Shown here piece by piece: positions 26,583 through 36,255 of a DNA stretch of 64,000 bases. The DNA is from Acidiphilium sp. PA. GTDB lineage: Bacteria; Pseudomonadota; Alphaproteobacteria; Acetobacterales; Acetobacteraceae. The notes beneath the pieces were generated by a model. That model had not been told where the DNA came from, did no database searches, and saw nothing but the letters and a program-made list of their open reading frames with translations. Positions within the stretch are counted from its first letter, which is position 1; each line of letters starts with the position of its first letter. The position numbers and the translations under genes are program-made. The stretch is from the NCBI RefSeq assembly GCF_026191915.1, contig NZ_JAIMBY010000018.1:1-64000 (forward strand), in the 5' to 3' direction.

Positions 26583-28208
26583 CTAGCCCGCATTATGCAT
26601 GAAGGTCGGCGAGCATAGCGTAAACCGTTGATTCGTTGTAAGTATTTGTTGTTGAGACAAAACTTCACCACGACGGAACACCATGCTCGCCTCGGTTGCA
26701 AATACTCCAATTCTCCCTGGTCTGTCACCTGTCGCCGGCAAGTCGATCGAGGCCCGGTTCGACGGCGATCTGCTCTCCTCCGACGGGGGGTTGCTGGGGT
26801 TACGCGCCATCGAGCAACGGCTCGGCATCGCAAGTCGTTTGGCCGCATGCATCGATGATCCTCGTGCGCCTGGGCGTGTGATCCATGGGCTCGACGAAAT
26901 CATCCGGTTTCGCATGCTGATGATCGCGGCCGGCTACGAGGATGGCAACGACGCGGACAGGTTGCGCCGCGATCCGATCTTCAAGCTCGCGATGGAGCGC
27001 CTGCCCGAGGCGGGGGATTTGTGCTCACAGGCAACGATCTCGCGCACTGAGAACCTGCCCGGACCCCGCGCGCTGCTGCGCATGGGCATGGCGATGGTCG
27101 AGCATTATTGCTCGAGTTTCCGTAGAGTGCCCAACAGCATCGTGCTCGACATCGACGATACCTTCGATGCCGTCCACGGCGCACAGCAACTCTGTTTGTT
27201 CAACGCGCACCACGATGAATACGGTTTCCAGCCGATCGTGGTGTTCGATGGTGACGGCCGTATGATCGCCGCCGTGCTGCGCCCCGCATGCCGACCGAAA
27301 GGGAGCCAGATCGTCAAATGGCTGCGCCGCCTGATCGATGCCATCCGTGGCCACTGGCCGCGCACCGCGATCATGCTGCGCGGCGATTCCCACTACTGCA
27401 CGCCGGAAGTGCTGCGTTTCTGTCGCGCGCGCGACCTGAGTTACATCTTCGGTGTTGCGCCGACATCGACGCTGCGCAAACACGTCATCGCTCTGGAGGC
27501 CAGCACCGCGGCCCGGGCGGAACAGACACCGGGCGAGAAAGTTCGGAGGTTCAAGGAGTTCCATGATGGTGCGGCAAGCTGGGACCGCGTCGAGCGGATC
27601 ATCGCGCGCGTCGAGGCCGGACCGATGGGGGTCGATACCCGCTTTATCGTCACCAACCTGAAGGCTGGATCGCCACGCACCCTGTATCAAAACATCTACT
27701 GCGCGCGCGGCCAGGCTGAAAATCACATCAAGGCGTGGAAGACCCATCTCGCGGCCGACCGCACCTCGTGCTCGCGGGCCAGCGCCAACCAGATGCGCCT
27801 GTTCCTGCATATCGGTGCATATTGTCTGATGTGGAGTTTTCGCTCCCTGATGCCGCGTCGCTCACGCTGGCGTGGTATCCAGTTCGATACCTTGCGGCTA
27901 CGCCTGATCAAACTCGCCGTCCAGGTCGAGACATTGAAGAAATCAATTCGCCTGCATCTGCCGCGATCGATGCCGGATCAGGTCATTCTCCGCTACGCTC
28001 TGGCCAGACTGCCCAGGTTACTGGTCTGAGCCCAGGGGCGGTTGCCCCGACCGGTCCCGATCTCATCCAACTCCAGCGCCGACACATCGCCAAGCTCATC
28101 AAAACCAGCCCAGAGCGGCCGGTGAGTCGTCACGCGCCCACGACGTCAGGTTGCATAGCTAATTGTAGAAGAATTGAATGAAACGCCCTCATGAATAAAT
28201 GCGGCTAG
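26583..28208 (+). mobile_element. IS1380-family insertion sequence inside brxB
   Basis: A 1.6-kb element with one transposase gene. The ends are imperfect inverted repeats: CTAGCCCGCATTATGCATGA at 26583 and, read inward from 28208, CTAGCCGCATTTATTCATGA. I cannot find a clear target duplication: GGCG precedes the left end and AGGG follows the right end. Exact boundaries are good to a few bases. Confidence 0.8.
26683..28029 (+). CDS. IS1380-family transposase
   Basis: 448 residues, intact. 'ARFDGDLLSSDGGLLGLRAI' at the start, 'NSIVLDIDDTFDAVHGAQQL' with the first catalytic Asp, 'AIMLRGDSHYCTPEVLRF' with the second, and 'YCARGQAENHIKAWKTHLAADRTSC' with the Glu match the IS1380 DDE transposase. 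It catalyses cut-and-paste of the element. The gene looks functional, so the insertion may be recent. It is transcribed in the same direction as the BREX genes and could drive or block brxC expression. Confidence 0.9.
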   Translation: MLASVANTPILPGLSPVAGKSIEARFDGDLLSSDGGLLGLRAIEQRLGIASRLAACIDDPRAPGRVIHGLDEIIRFRMLMIAAGYEDGNDADRLRRDPIFKLAMERLPEAGDLCSQATISRTENLPGPRALLRMGMAMVEHYCSSFRRVPNSIVLDIDDTFDAVHGAQQLCLFNAHHDEYGFQPIVVFDGDGRMIAAVLRPACRPKGSQIVKWLRRLIDAIRGHWPRTAIMLRGDSHYCTPEVLRFCRARDLSYIFGVAPTSTLRKHVIALEASTAARAEQTPGEKVRRFKEFHDGAASWDRVERIIARVEAGPMGVDTRFIVTNLKAGSPRTLYQNIYCARGQAENHIKAWKTHLAADRTSCSRASANQMRLFLHIGAYCLMWSFRSLMPRRSRWRGIQFDTLRLRLIKLAVQVETLKKSIRLHLPRSMPDQVILRYALARLPRLLV

Positions 28209-28420
28209 AGGGTCAGAAATCGACGATCATGCTCGTCACCGACCTCGAGGCGCTGCACCCCTATCTTCGGATCGGCGCGATCGAAGCTCAGCTCCAAGGC
28301 AAGTTCCACGTCCCAACCGTGTTCCTGTACCCAGGAACGCGGACAGGGAAGACACGCCTTCGGTTCCTCGGCTTCTACCCAGAAGACGGCAATTATCGCT
28401 CCGTCCATGTCGGCGGCTGA
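28209..28420 (+). pseudogene. brxB: brxB 3' part after IS1380
   Basis: About 70 codons of the C-terminal part of BrxB: 'STIMLVTDLEALHPYLRIGA', 'FHVPTVFLYPGTRTGKTRLR' and 'FLGFYPEDGNYRS' fit the end of DUF1788 proteins, which close with a Rossmann-like 'FYPG...FLG...YR' pattern. It has no own start suited to function. The stop lies 22 bases before the brxC start. Confidence 0.8.
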
Positions 28421-28442
28421 GCACCAACATCGTGAGAATCCC

Positions 28443-31400
28443 ATGACTCAGATCCGAACACTCTTTGATGCCAGCCGCGATATTCATCGGTCAATCGAGA
28501 AGGTCATCACCTACCAAGCGTCGCAGGAACAGAGGCTCAAGGCGGAGATATCCGAGTACATCGTCACCGAGGGCATCGAGCAGCAGCTTGAGCAGCTCCT
28601 AGAGAAGATGCAGGCGGCCATGGAAACCGGCGAGGGCCATGAAATTGGCGTTTGGGTCTCGGGATTTTATGGTTCAGGAAAGAGCTCGTTCACGAAATAT
28701 CTCGGTCTGGCCTTTGACGAGCGGGTCATGATCGATGGCAAGCCATTTCTCCGTCACCTTCAAGACCGGCTGCATCGTCCGCAAACCAGAGCACTCCTTT
28801 CAAAGCTTGCTGCCAGGTTTCCGGCCGCCGTGGTGATGCTCGACCTCGCCAGCGAGCAAATCGCTGGCGCGACAATGGCGGAGGTCTCAACTGTCCTCTA
28901 CTATAAGGTCCTTCAATACGCCGGCTACTCACGAAACTTGAAGGTCGCAGCTCTTGAGCGTCGCCTCCGCAAGGAGGGCCGCTATGGAGAATTCGAGTCG
29001 GCTTTTCACGCCGAAACCGGCCAAATTTGGAAGGATTTCCAAAACGACGATTTGGTCGTTGATAGCCTGATTCCACAGATCGCACACAAACTCTATCCGA
29101 CCCTGTTCCGAACCGATCAAGCGTTCACCACGGTGAGCAGCGACGTCATTTATCTCATGAATGATCGCGTTCAGGAGATGATCGACGTTGTTCGAGATGT
29201 ATCGGGTAAGGAGCATATTATTTTCGTCATCGACGAGATCGGGCAGTATGTCGGCAGCCAGCAGCCCAAAATCCTCGATCTCCAGGGCTTGGCGCAAAAT
29301 CTGAAGGACCTCGGTGGCGGGAAAGTCTGGGTCATGGGCACGGCCCAGCAGACACTGACCGAAGATGACCCGCGGGCGACCCTGAACTCCCCCGAGCTGT
29401 ACAAACTCAAAGATCGATTTCCGATCAGCGTCGCGCTCGAATCCAGCGATATTCGGGAGATCTGTTATCGCCGTTTGCTGGGGAAATCCTCCGCCGGTGC
29501 ATCCGCCCTGGGCACGCTGTTCGACCAGAACGGCCAGGCTCTCCGCCAGCACACCAAGCTGACTGACGCCAAATTCTACGATGCCGGCTTCGACCGTGAC
29601 ACCTTCACCAACCTGTATCCCTTCCTGCCGGCCCACTTCGATATCCTGCTCCACCTTCTAGGCGCGTTGGCCAAGTCGACCGGTGGAATCGGTCTCCGAT
29701 CGGCGATCAAGGTCATTCAGGACATCCTGGTGGAAGGGGTCGGTTCCCTGAAGCCAGTCGCAGACCGCGATGTGGGATGGCTCGCGACGACCGTCACACT
29801 CTATGATGCGCTCGACAAAGACATCCGGCGCGCCTTCCCTTCGATATACCACGCGGTCGAGAAGGCACTCATCCGGTTTCCGGATGACGAATTGTGCCAG
29901 GGCGTCGCGAAGACTGCGGCGGTTCTCCAAATCCTGGGAAACCTTCCGGTGAGCGAGCCCAATGTCTCGGCATTGATGCACCCCGGGATCGCATCAGCGT
30001 CCATGGCCAATGCAGTCAAGCAAGCGGTCGATCGCCTCCTGAAGGACTCAATCGTTCCGCTTGGCGAAAACGACGGATCACTCCGATTTTTCAGCGAGAA
30101 GCTGAACGATGTCGAACTGGAGCGATCGCAGCTCGCCCCGCGCACGCCGGACATGCGCCGCGTTTTCAACGAGGCGCTCAAGGAGGTGTTCGATCCGCTC
30201 CCAACGGTTCGTCTGCATGGCTCTCTATCGGTAAGCTCCGGCCTGAAGCATCTCGTCGCTGGCCAACAAGTGTCACTCGCTGGCGAACGCGACACGATCC
30301 AGACGGTGGTGGCATTTGCGGATGCGGCTGACTACGAGGCCATGCGTTCCCGTCTCACCGACGAATCCCGGCACCGCTCATCCGAAAACACGATCTTTTT
30401 GCTCGCCAGGCGGTCCGCGGAAAGCGACGAGATGGTCGCAGAAATCTGCCGCAGCCAACGAATCGTCGAACTCCATCGGAATGACCCCGACCAAGAGGTC
30501 AAAGAATATTGCCAAAGCCAGATCGAACGCTCGGCGCGCTACGCCGCAGATCTATCACAAAAGATCACGCGAGGATTGGCTCAGGGCTCATTCGTATTCA
30601 GAGGACGGGTCACTGCAGTCGACAGCCTCGACCAGAATCTCGCCGATGCCAGCCGCAAGCACCTCAAAGAAGCAGCCGAACGGGTGTTCGAACGCTATCA
30701 GGAAGCTGCGGAGCGCGTGGAGACGGCGCTGGCCGAAAAGCTTCTCCGTATCCCCAGCTTGCGTGCTGTCACCTCCCAAATCGACCCACTCGGCCTCGTT
30801 CAAGTGTCCGGCGGGACGCCTTCAATCCGCACGGATCATAAAGCACTGGTGAGCATCAAGGACTTTCTGGAGCGCAACGGGACCGTCGAGGGTAAGCGTA
30901 TTCTTGACCACTTCTCCGGTCCCCCATTTGGTTGGTCGCCAGACACGGTCCGTTACATTCTGGCCGCGCAGCTGATCGCCGGGGAGATCAAGCTCAAGGT
31001 TTCCGGCCGCGAGGTGACTGTCGCCGGCCAGCAGGCCATCGATGCGCTGAAAACCAACAACTCGTTCAAGTCGGTGGGCGTGGCGCTGCGCGATGACCGC
31101 CCCTCTATGGAAGTGCTCGCCAGGGCTGCCGAGCGGCTGACCGATCTCTCGGGTGAGCAGATCGTTCCCCTGGAGGAGGATATCGGCAAGGCCGCGCAGA
31201 AGCTGCTCCCCCAGCTCCAACACCGGCTTGCCCCGCTGGCAGAGCGACTGCGTTCGATCCAACTGCCGGGCGTGGATGCCGTTCAGTCTGTGAACCAGCA
31301 AATCGCAGACCTATTGCTGTCCGATGCGTCCGACGCTCCGCAACGCTTTGGCGCCGAACAGTCACCCCTCTACGACGCATTGAGATGGGCGATCGCCGCG

Positions 31401-32108
31401 AAAATTGCGTTCGATCAGGGGATCGGCGAGGTCGTCAGTTCGCTTCGTACATTGGAACGCGACATCTCAGATCTCCCAGGCACCGGCATACCCCGTGACC
31501 TTCGCGACAACGTGCGAGATGACCTGGAAGCAGTGACCGATCTTCTGGCACGTGAAGACTTTTTCAAACACCGGCCTGATCTGAACACGCGTCTGACGTC
31601 CATAGAAGGACGCGTCGCGTCTGCGTCCACTGATATGGCGAAGGCTCAGGCCGATCGGCTGCTGGCAGCCGAGACTGAGCTATCGCTGCTTCCGGAATGG
31701 GATGAGTTCACCGCCGAGGAGCAAGCTGGCACGCTGTCGAAAATTCAGGGCCTGGCGATTGCCGTCCCCGCCGACATGGCTGGGCTCAAGCGCCTAATCT
31801 CACGGCAATTCGATATCGAGTCCACGATCGCTGAGACGAAAGCAAAAATCGTCACGGAGGGACGAGCGCGTCGATCTCCGCCTCCCATTGTGTATCCAGT
31901 GACCCCCGAGCAAACATCGCAAAGCGGGTGGGCGGAGGGTCAAAGCCCACCGCTGACGAACAGACCCGAAGTGCGTGGACGACGGCAAATTTCGCTGCCT
32001 GCAACCATCGCCAGCGTGTCCGACCTGGACAATTTGATTGCGACCCTGCACGCCCTGCGCAGGGTGCTTGCCGACACCGATATCGATCTCGTCCTGAAGG
32101 GGGAATGA
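28443..32108 (+). CDS. brxC: BrxC, BREX P-loop ATPase
   Basis: 1221 residues from ATG 28443. Walker A 'GFYGSGKSSFTKYLGLAF' at about residue 74 and Walker B-like 'HIIFVIDEIGQYVG' at about 260 belong to the large BrxC/PglY (DUF499-related) ATPases. The start 'IRTLFDASRDIHRSIEKVI' is typical. The C-terminal half is helical with coiled coils. BrxC binds ATP and probably remodels DNA-bound BREX complexes together with BrxB, which is broken here. The gene itself has no stop or frameshift, so it may still be expressed. Confidence 0.9.
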   Translation: MTQIRTLFDASRDIHRSIEKVITYQASQEQRLKAEISEYIVTEGIEQQLEQLLEKMQAAMETGEGHEIGVWVSGFYGSGKSSFTKYLGLAFDERVMIDGKPFLRHLQDRLHRPQTRALLSKLAARFPAAVVMLDLASEQIAGATMAEVSTVLYYKVLQYAGYSRNLKVAALERRLRKEGRYGEFESAFHAETGQIWKDFQNDDLVVDSLIPQIAHKLYPTLFRTDQAFTTVSSDVIYLMNDRVQEMIDVVRDVSGKEHIIFVIDEIGQYVGSQQPKILDLQGLAQNLKDLGGGKVWVMGTAQQTLTEDDPRATLNSPELYKLKDRFPISVALESSDIREICYRRLLGKSSAGASALGTLFDQNGQALRQHTKLTDAKFYDAGFDRDTFTNLYPFLPAHFDILLHLLGALAKSTGGIGLRSAIKVIQDILVEGVGSLKPVADRDVGWLATTVTLYDALDKDIRRAFPSIYHAVEKALIRFPDDELCQGVAKTAAVLQILGNLPVSEPNVSALMHPGIASASMANAVKQAVDRLLKDSIVPLGENDGSLRFFSEKLNDVELERSQLAPRTPDMRRVFNEALKEVFDPLPTVRLHGSLSVSSGLKHLVAGQQVSLAGERDTIQTVVAFADAADYEAMRSRLTDESRHRSSENTIFLLARRSAESDEMVAEICRSQRIVELHRNDPDQEVKEYCQSQIERSARYAADLSQKITRGLAQGSFVFRGRVTAVDSLDQNLADASRKHLKEAAERVFERYQEAAERVETALAEKLLRIPSLRAVTSQIDPLGLVQVSGGTPSIRTDHKALVSIKDFLERNGTVEGKRILDHFSGPPFGWSPDTVRYILAAQLIAGEIKLKVSGREVTVAGQQAIDALKTNNSFKSVGVALRDDRPSMEVLARAAERLTDLSGEQIVPLEEDIGKAAQKLLPQLQHRLAPLAERLRSIQLPGVDAVQSVNQQIADLLLSDASDAPQRFGAEQSPLYDALRWAIAAKIAFDQGIGEVVSSLRTLERDISDLPGTGIPRDLRDNVRDDLEAVTDLLAREDFFKHRPDLNTRLTSIEGRVASASTDMAKAQADRLLAAETELSLLPEWDEFTAEEQAGTLSKIQGLAIAVPADMAGLKRLISRQFDIESTIAETKAKIVTEGRARRSPPPIVYPVTPEQTSQSGWAEGQSPPLTNRPEVRGRRQISLPATIASVSDLDNLIATLHALRRVLADTDIDLVLKGE

Positions 32109-32112
32109 GAAG

Positions 32113-33301
32113 ATGGCGTTCGATGACGCCACCCGTGGGCGGCTGCAGAAATTCGTTGGTGACGCCCGTACCGTTCTAACGACTGAGTTTACCAACCAGT
32201 TCCAGCAAGACTATGGCCTCGATCCAGAGTCCGGCGATGTCGCATCGCTAGATGCCCTGAAGCTTGATGACCAACGTCTCGAGACGGCTCGTATCCTTCG
32301 CCAGATTTTTGACCACTACCTGGCATCCGCCATCGGCCAGTCAGGAGAGGTACGGAAAGCCGTCTTGGGCCGCATGGTGCGTGAGCAGGCCTTCACTACG
32401 CTGAACCGCCTTGCGGCACTAAGGATGATGGAGGCTCGTGGGCTGGTCATGGAGTGCGTGGCCAAGGGCTATCAGTCCAAAGCGTTTCAGCTTTACCAAC
32501 GGGTGGCCGGGTCGGCCTTGGGTGAGACGGGCGACACCTACCGCGTGTTCCTGCTCAGCCTGTGCGATCTCTACAGCGCAGACCTGCCCACTCTGTTCGA
32601 CCGCCATTATCCTAACGGCCGGCTATTCCCTCGCGAGGCCGCTCTGCTGCCGCTGCTCGATCTGGTCAATGCCACCGACATCGCACCGCTCTGGGGCGAG
32701 GACGAAACCATTGGCTGGATCTACCAGTATTTCAACGATGCCGATGAACGAAAGCGTATGCGAGACCCCAAACAGGGTGGCTCTAAGGGCCCACGCAACA
32801 GCCGTGAACTGGCGGTGCGCAACCAATTCTTTACGCCGCGTTATGTGGTTGAGTTCCTAGTCGACAACACCTTGGGTCGACTGTGGTTCAATTGGACAGG
32901 CGGGCGGACCGGATTGCAAGACCGCTGCCAGTATCTGCTGGTCAAGCCGGACGAACAGCCCCAAGCAACGCAGCGGCTGCGCGACCCCCGCACCATCAGG
33001 CTGCTCGACCCCGCCTGCGGATCGATGCATTTCGGGCTTTACGCCTTCGATCTCTTTCTGGAGATTTATCGCGAGGCCTGGGCGTGGGAGCAGAGCTATG
33101 GACCAGGCTGCCTAGACACCGAAACCGGCGGCACGCCCGGCCTAAAGCCACTCTGCCGGACGTACGCCGACGAGATGGAATTCCTGCGCGACGTACCGCG
33201 GTTGATCGTCGAGCAAAATATCTACGGTGTCGACATCGACCCACGCGCGGCGCAGATCGCATCAATGGCCCTATGGCTGCGCGCGCAGCGGGCTTGGCAC
33301 G
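32113..33301 (+). pseudogene. pglX: PglX (BREX adenine methyltransferase), N-terminal third only
   Basis: 396 native codons, then the frame enters the transposon end and stops at 33324. Present are the N-terminal helical region, 'VRNQFFTPRYVVEFLVDNT' (about 236-254), the SAM-binding motif I 'LLDPACGSMHFGLYAFDLF' (297-315) and 'IYGVDIDPRAAQIASMALWL'. The catalytic NPPY motif and the target-recognition region are missing. PglX is normally about 1200 residues, so it cannot methylate. The lost part and the downstream pglZ and other BREX genes are not elsewhere in the window. Confidence 0.85.
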
Positions 33302-33372
33302 TGTCAGTTTCCCTTAAAGAGTAGATTCTGCGGAAGGCGGCGCCGATTTCCCTTAAACTGTAGACTCTATGG
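33302..33372 (+). repeat. left transposon end with two transposase-binding repeats
   Basis: The terminal repeat 'TTTCCCTTAAAGAGTAGA' is followed by a second copy 'TTTCCCTTAAACTGTAGA' about 40 bases inward. Multiple repeats of this kind are the binding sites of TniA/TnsB transposases. Confidence 0.8.
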
Positions 33373-33405
33373 TTGATTTCGCAGAAACCATCAGTGCGAA
33401 CTTTA

Positions 33406-33728
33406 TTAACTGCTGGGTTGGCGTTTACCGTCAAGCAATGCAATTCGTGACCGTTCCGGCCACTGACAGCTGCGCTGAACCAGTTCCTGCGCATCAGATT
33501 CGCTGAGAATAAAGAGTAGGAAAGCGAGTTCGTTATCCGACGAGACACGCGGCAAGCACAATCCGAACGGCAAGGTGTCGCCGCTAGCGATGGCCGTGGC
33601 TGATGCCATCATCGAGTGACGGACATGAACGCCGAAACGTGTGTAATCCGCTGGTACCACTGAACGACGCCGCGCTAAATGCCATTCGCTATCAAAGACA
33701 TGAAAAGCGAATGCCTCATAGGCGAGAC
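33406..33728 (-). pseudogene. tniQ: tniQ 3' part, separated by IS21
   Basis: About 107 codons up to a stop at 33406, starting at the target duplication of IS21. The part reads 'LAYEAFAFHVFDSEWHLARR' and onward to 'RIALLDGKRQPSS'. If the IS and one copy of CGAGAC are removed, the N-terminal part (…FPERL) joins it in frame (…RLAYEAF), giving one TniQ of about 360 residues. This shows the gene was intact before the IS21 insertion. Confidence 0.8.
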
Positions 33729-33827
33729 TGGCTTTGCTACTGAATTTTGGCCCAGCAGTGATGGCGAATTTTGGCCCACCTCCATCGTCGAACGTAGGGT
33801 CTCCTCGGCACGATCGAGGAGCCAAAT

Positions 33828-35369
33828 ATGGACTGGAAAGCCAAAGTGGAATTATTCGAGCAGCTACGTCGAGAGCATGAGTTTGGGATCGGCACGGTAG
33901 CCGGTGTTGCGGCAAAATTCGGTGTTCATCGGCGGATGGTCCGCCAGGCGCTGGCGGGCGCGGTGCCGCCTGTGCATCAGTATCCGGCGCGGGTGAAGCC
34001 GAAGTTGGATGCTGTGGTGGCGTTCATCGACAGTGTTTTGGAGGCGGACCAGCGGGCGCCGCGCAAGCAGCGGCATACGGCGCGGCGGATTTACCGGCGG
34101 ATCCTGACCGAGTTTCCTGGCGTATCGGTCGCGGAATCGACGGTGCGCAACCATGTGCGCGAGCGCAAGCACCAGATCGGGCTGATCCGGCGCGAGACCT
34201 TCGTGCCGCAGAGCTACGAGCTGGGCCATGAGGCGCAGGTCGATTGGTATGAAGCCTGGGTCGATTTCGAGGGTGAGCGCACCAAGGTTCAGGTCTTCGC
34301 GATGCGTTCGATGGCGAGCGGGGCGGCGTTCCACCGGGCGTATCTCAGCGCGACCCAGCAGGCGTTTCTCGAGGCGCACGAGATGGCGTTCGCGTATTTC
34401 GGTGGGGTCTTCCGCCTGCTGCGGTATGACAATCTGGCGAGTGCGGTGCGCAAGATCCTGCGCGGCCATCGGCGCGAGGAGACGGTGCGGTTCGTGGCGT
34501 TCCGCTCGCATTGGCGGTTCAGCGCTGAATTCTGCAATCCGGCCCAGGGTCATGAGAAGGGCGGCATCGAGGGTGAAGGCGGATATTTCCGGCGCAATCA
34601 TCTGGTGCCAGTCCCCGCTATGGCCGATCTCGACGCGCTGAACGCCAGCCTGCTCGCCGATTGCCGGGCCGATGAAGCGCGCGTCCTGGCCGGGCGGATC
34701 GACACGGTGGGCACCACGATGAATGTGGAGCGCGACCATCTGCTGCCATGCGCGACCGAGGGGTTCGACATCGCCGAGATCGCCTTCCCGCTGGTCGACA
34801 AGCACGGCTGTGTCCTGGTGAAGACAAATTTCTACTCGGTGCCAGTGAAGGTCGGTACACGGGTGGAGGCGCGGATCCGGCCGCTGCATGTCGAGATCTG
34901 GTACGCCGGCAAGCAGATTGCCCGCCATGAGCGTTGCCATCAGCGGTGCCAGCATGTGCTCGACCTCGAGCATTATCTCGAGGTGCTGAACCACAAGCCA
35001 GGCGCGTTCGCGGGCTCCAAGCCCTTGGCGCAATGGCGCGCCGCAGGCCGCTGGCCCGACAGCTACGACGTATTATGGGCCCGGTTGCGGGCACGCCACG
35101 GCAAGGAGAAGGGCACGCACGCGATGATCACCGTGCTGCTGCTCGGCCAGGAATTCGGCCATGATCGGCTGCGTACGGCGATCACCACCACCGTCTCGCT
35201 CGGGGCCTGCGATGTGGGGGCGGTGCGTTACCTGCTGACCGAGGCGCGGTTGAACAAGACCAGAGCGACCCCGATCGATGTGGGCGAGCTGGCCCGTTAC
35301 GATCGGCCGATGCCGAGCGTCGCCGATTACGACACGCTGCTCACAGCACCTTGCCGGGGGCATGCGTGA
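33828..35369 (+). CDS. istA: IS21 transposase IstA
   Basis: 513 residues. An N-terminal helix-turn-helix ('[20 protein letters not shown]') precedes the DDE integrase core, with '[18 protein letters not shown]' (first Asp), '[15 protein letters not shown]' (second Asp) and '[19 protein letters not shown]' (Glu). IstA cuts and joins the element, assisted by IstB. The gene is complete and overlaps istB by TGATG. The start follows a GAGGAG-like site. Confidence 0.93.
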   Translation: MDWKAKVELFEQLRREHEFGIGTVAGVAAKFGVHRRMVRQALAGAVPPVHQYPARVKPKLDAVVAFIDSVLEADQRAPRKQRHTARRIYRRILTEFPGVSVAESTVRNHVRERKHQIGLIRRETFVPQSYELGHEAQVDWYEAWVDFEGERTKVQVFAMRSMASGAAFHRAYLSATQQAFLEAHEMAFAYFGGVFRLLRYDNLASAVRKILRGHRREETVRFVAFRSHWRFSAEFCNPAQGHEKGGIEGEGGYFRRNHLVPVPAMADLDALNASLLADCRADEARVLAGRIDTVGTTMNVERDHLLPCATEGFDIAEIAFPLVDKHGCVLVKTNFYSVPVKVGTRVEARIRPLHVEIWYAGKQIARHERCHQRCQHVLDLEHYLEVLNHKPGAFAGSKPLAQWRAAGRWPDSYDVLWARLRARHGKEKGTHAMITVLLLGQEFGHDRLRTAITTTVSLGACDVGAVRYLLTEARLNKTRATPIDVGELARYDRPMPSVADYDTLLTAPCRGHA

Positions 35370-36130
35370 TGAGCGACCTGCAGGACCAGACGATCCGCCA
35401 GCAGTGCAAGGCGCTGCGGATGCCGACCATCGCCGGCCAGTTCGCACACCTGGCCGAGGCGGCGGTTCGCGAGAAGCAATCGCACATCGGGTATCTCGAA
35501 GCCCTGCTCGCGGCCGAGATGGAGGAGCGTGAAAGTCATGCGATCGCGCGACTGCTGAAGGAAGCCAGGCTGCCCAGGATGAAGACGTTGGAGGGGTTCG
35601 AGTTCGATCGCTCGGGCGTCTCGGCGGCGCAACTGCGTGATCTCGCCGCGGGCGATTACGTGACCAAGGCGGAGCCGATCCTGTTGATCGGCGAAGCGGG
35701 CACAGGGAAGACGCATCTGGCGACGGGGTTATGCGTGGCCGCCTGCCGTCAGCGCCGGCGGGTGCGGTTCACCACGGCGACCGCGATGATCAACGAACTG
35801 GCTGAGGCGGCGCACGCCAACCAGCTCAGCCGCGCACTCGGCCGCTGGGAACGGCTCGACCTGATCTGCATTGACGAGCTCGGCTACGTGCCGCTGGCGG
35901 AGACCGCGTGCGAGTTGATGTTCCAGGTGATCGCCGACCGGGCGGAGAAGGCGGCGGTGATCGTCACCACCAATCTGCCGTTCTCCGAATGGTCGCAGGT
36001 CATTCCCAATCCGCGCCTGTGCAAGGCGCTGATCGACCGCCTGACCGACCGTGCCCACATCATCACAACCGGCACGGACTCCTACCGCTTCCGTCGCACC
36101 ACGGCGCAACGGACGGCCAGCAAATCATGA
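35369..36130 (+). CDS. istB: IS21 helper ATPase IstB
   Basis: 253 residues from ATG 35369. AAA+ ATPase with Walker A 'LLIGEAGTGKTHLATGL' and Walker B 'LDLICIDELGYVPLAE', followed by 'VIVTTNLPFSEWSQVI' and a sensor region near the end ('DRAHIITTGTDSYRFR'). IstB remodels target DNA for IstA. The frame is complete. It is followed by a perfect 38-bp palindrome before the right end of the IS. Confidence 0.93.
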   Translation: MSDLQDQTIRQQCKALRMPTIAGQFAHLAEAAVREKQSHIGYLEALLAAEMEERESHAIARLLKEARLPRMKTLEGFEFDRSGVSAAQLRDLAAGDYVTKAEPILLIGEAGTGKTHLATGLCVAACRQRRRVRFTTATAMINELAEAAHANQLSRALGRWERLDLICIDELGYVPLAETACELMFQVIADRAEKAAVIVTTNLPFSEWSQVIPNPRLCKALIDRLTDRAHIITTGTDSYRFRRTTAQRTASKS

Positions 36131-36154
36131 ACAGGAAGGAGAAAAACAACCGCT

Positions 36155-36192
36155 GACAGGCAGTGCCGCCCCGCGGGGCGGCACTGCCTGTC
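36155..36192. repeat. perfect 38-bp palindrome after istB
   Basis: GACAGGCAGTGCCGCCCCG at 36155-36173 is followed at once by its exact reverse complement to 36192, with no loop. It lies 24 bases after the istB stop and about 60 bases before the IS21 right end. It would give a long mRNA hairpin or a cruciform, and could act as a bidirectional terminator. Confidence 0.8.
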
Positions 36193-36255
36193 CAACCCCC
36201 GGAGGTGGGCCAGAATTCATCAGCACAAGTGGGCCAAAATCGATTGTCACAGCCA

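Larger units (their letters stand above)
33729..36255 (+). mobile_element. IS21-family insertion sequence in tniQ
   Basis: 2527 bp with istA and istB. The ends match over 26 bases with a few differences (left starts 'TGGCTTTGCTACTGAATTTT', right read inward starts 'TGGCTGTGACAATCGATTTT'), and each end has repeated 'TTTTGGCCCA' or 'CTGGCCCA' blocks, as is usual in IS21. CGAGAC flanks both sides (33723-33728 and 36256-36261), a six-base target duplication, so boundaries are firm. Confidence 0.9.

Noticed and set aside
26618-26683. A natural stop for a short brxB
   Set aside because: The stop lies in the IS1380 end, and the missing C-terminal part of the family is present beyond the IS.
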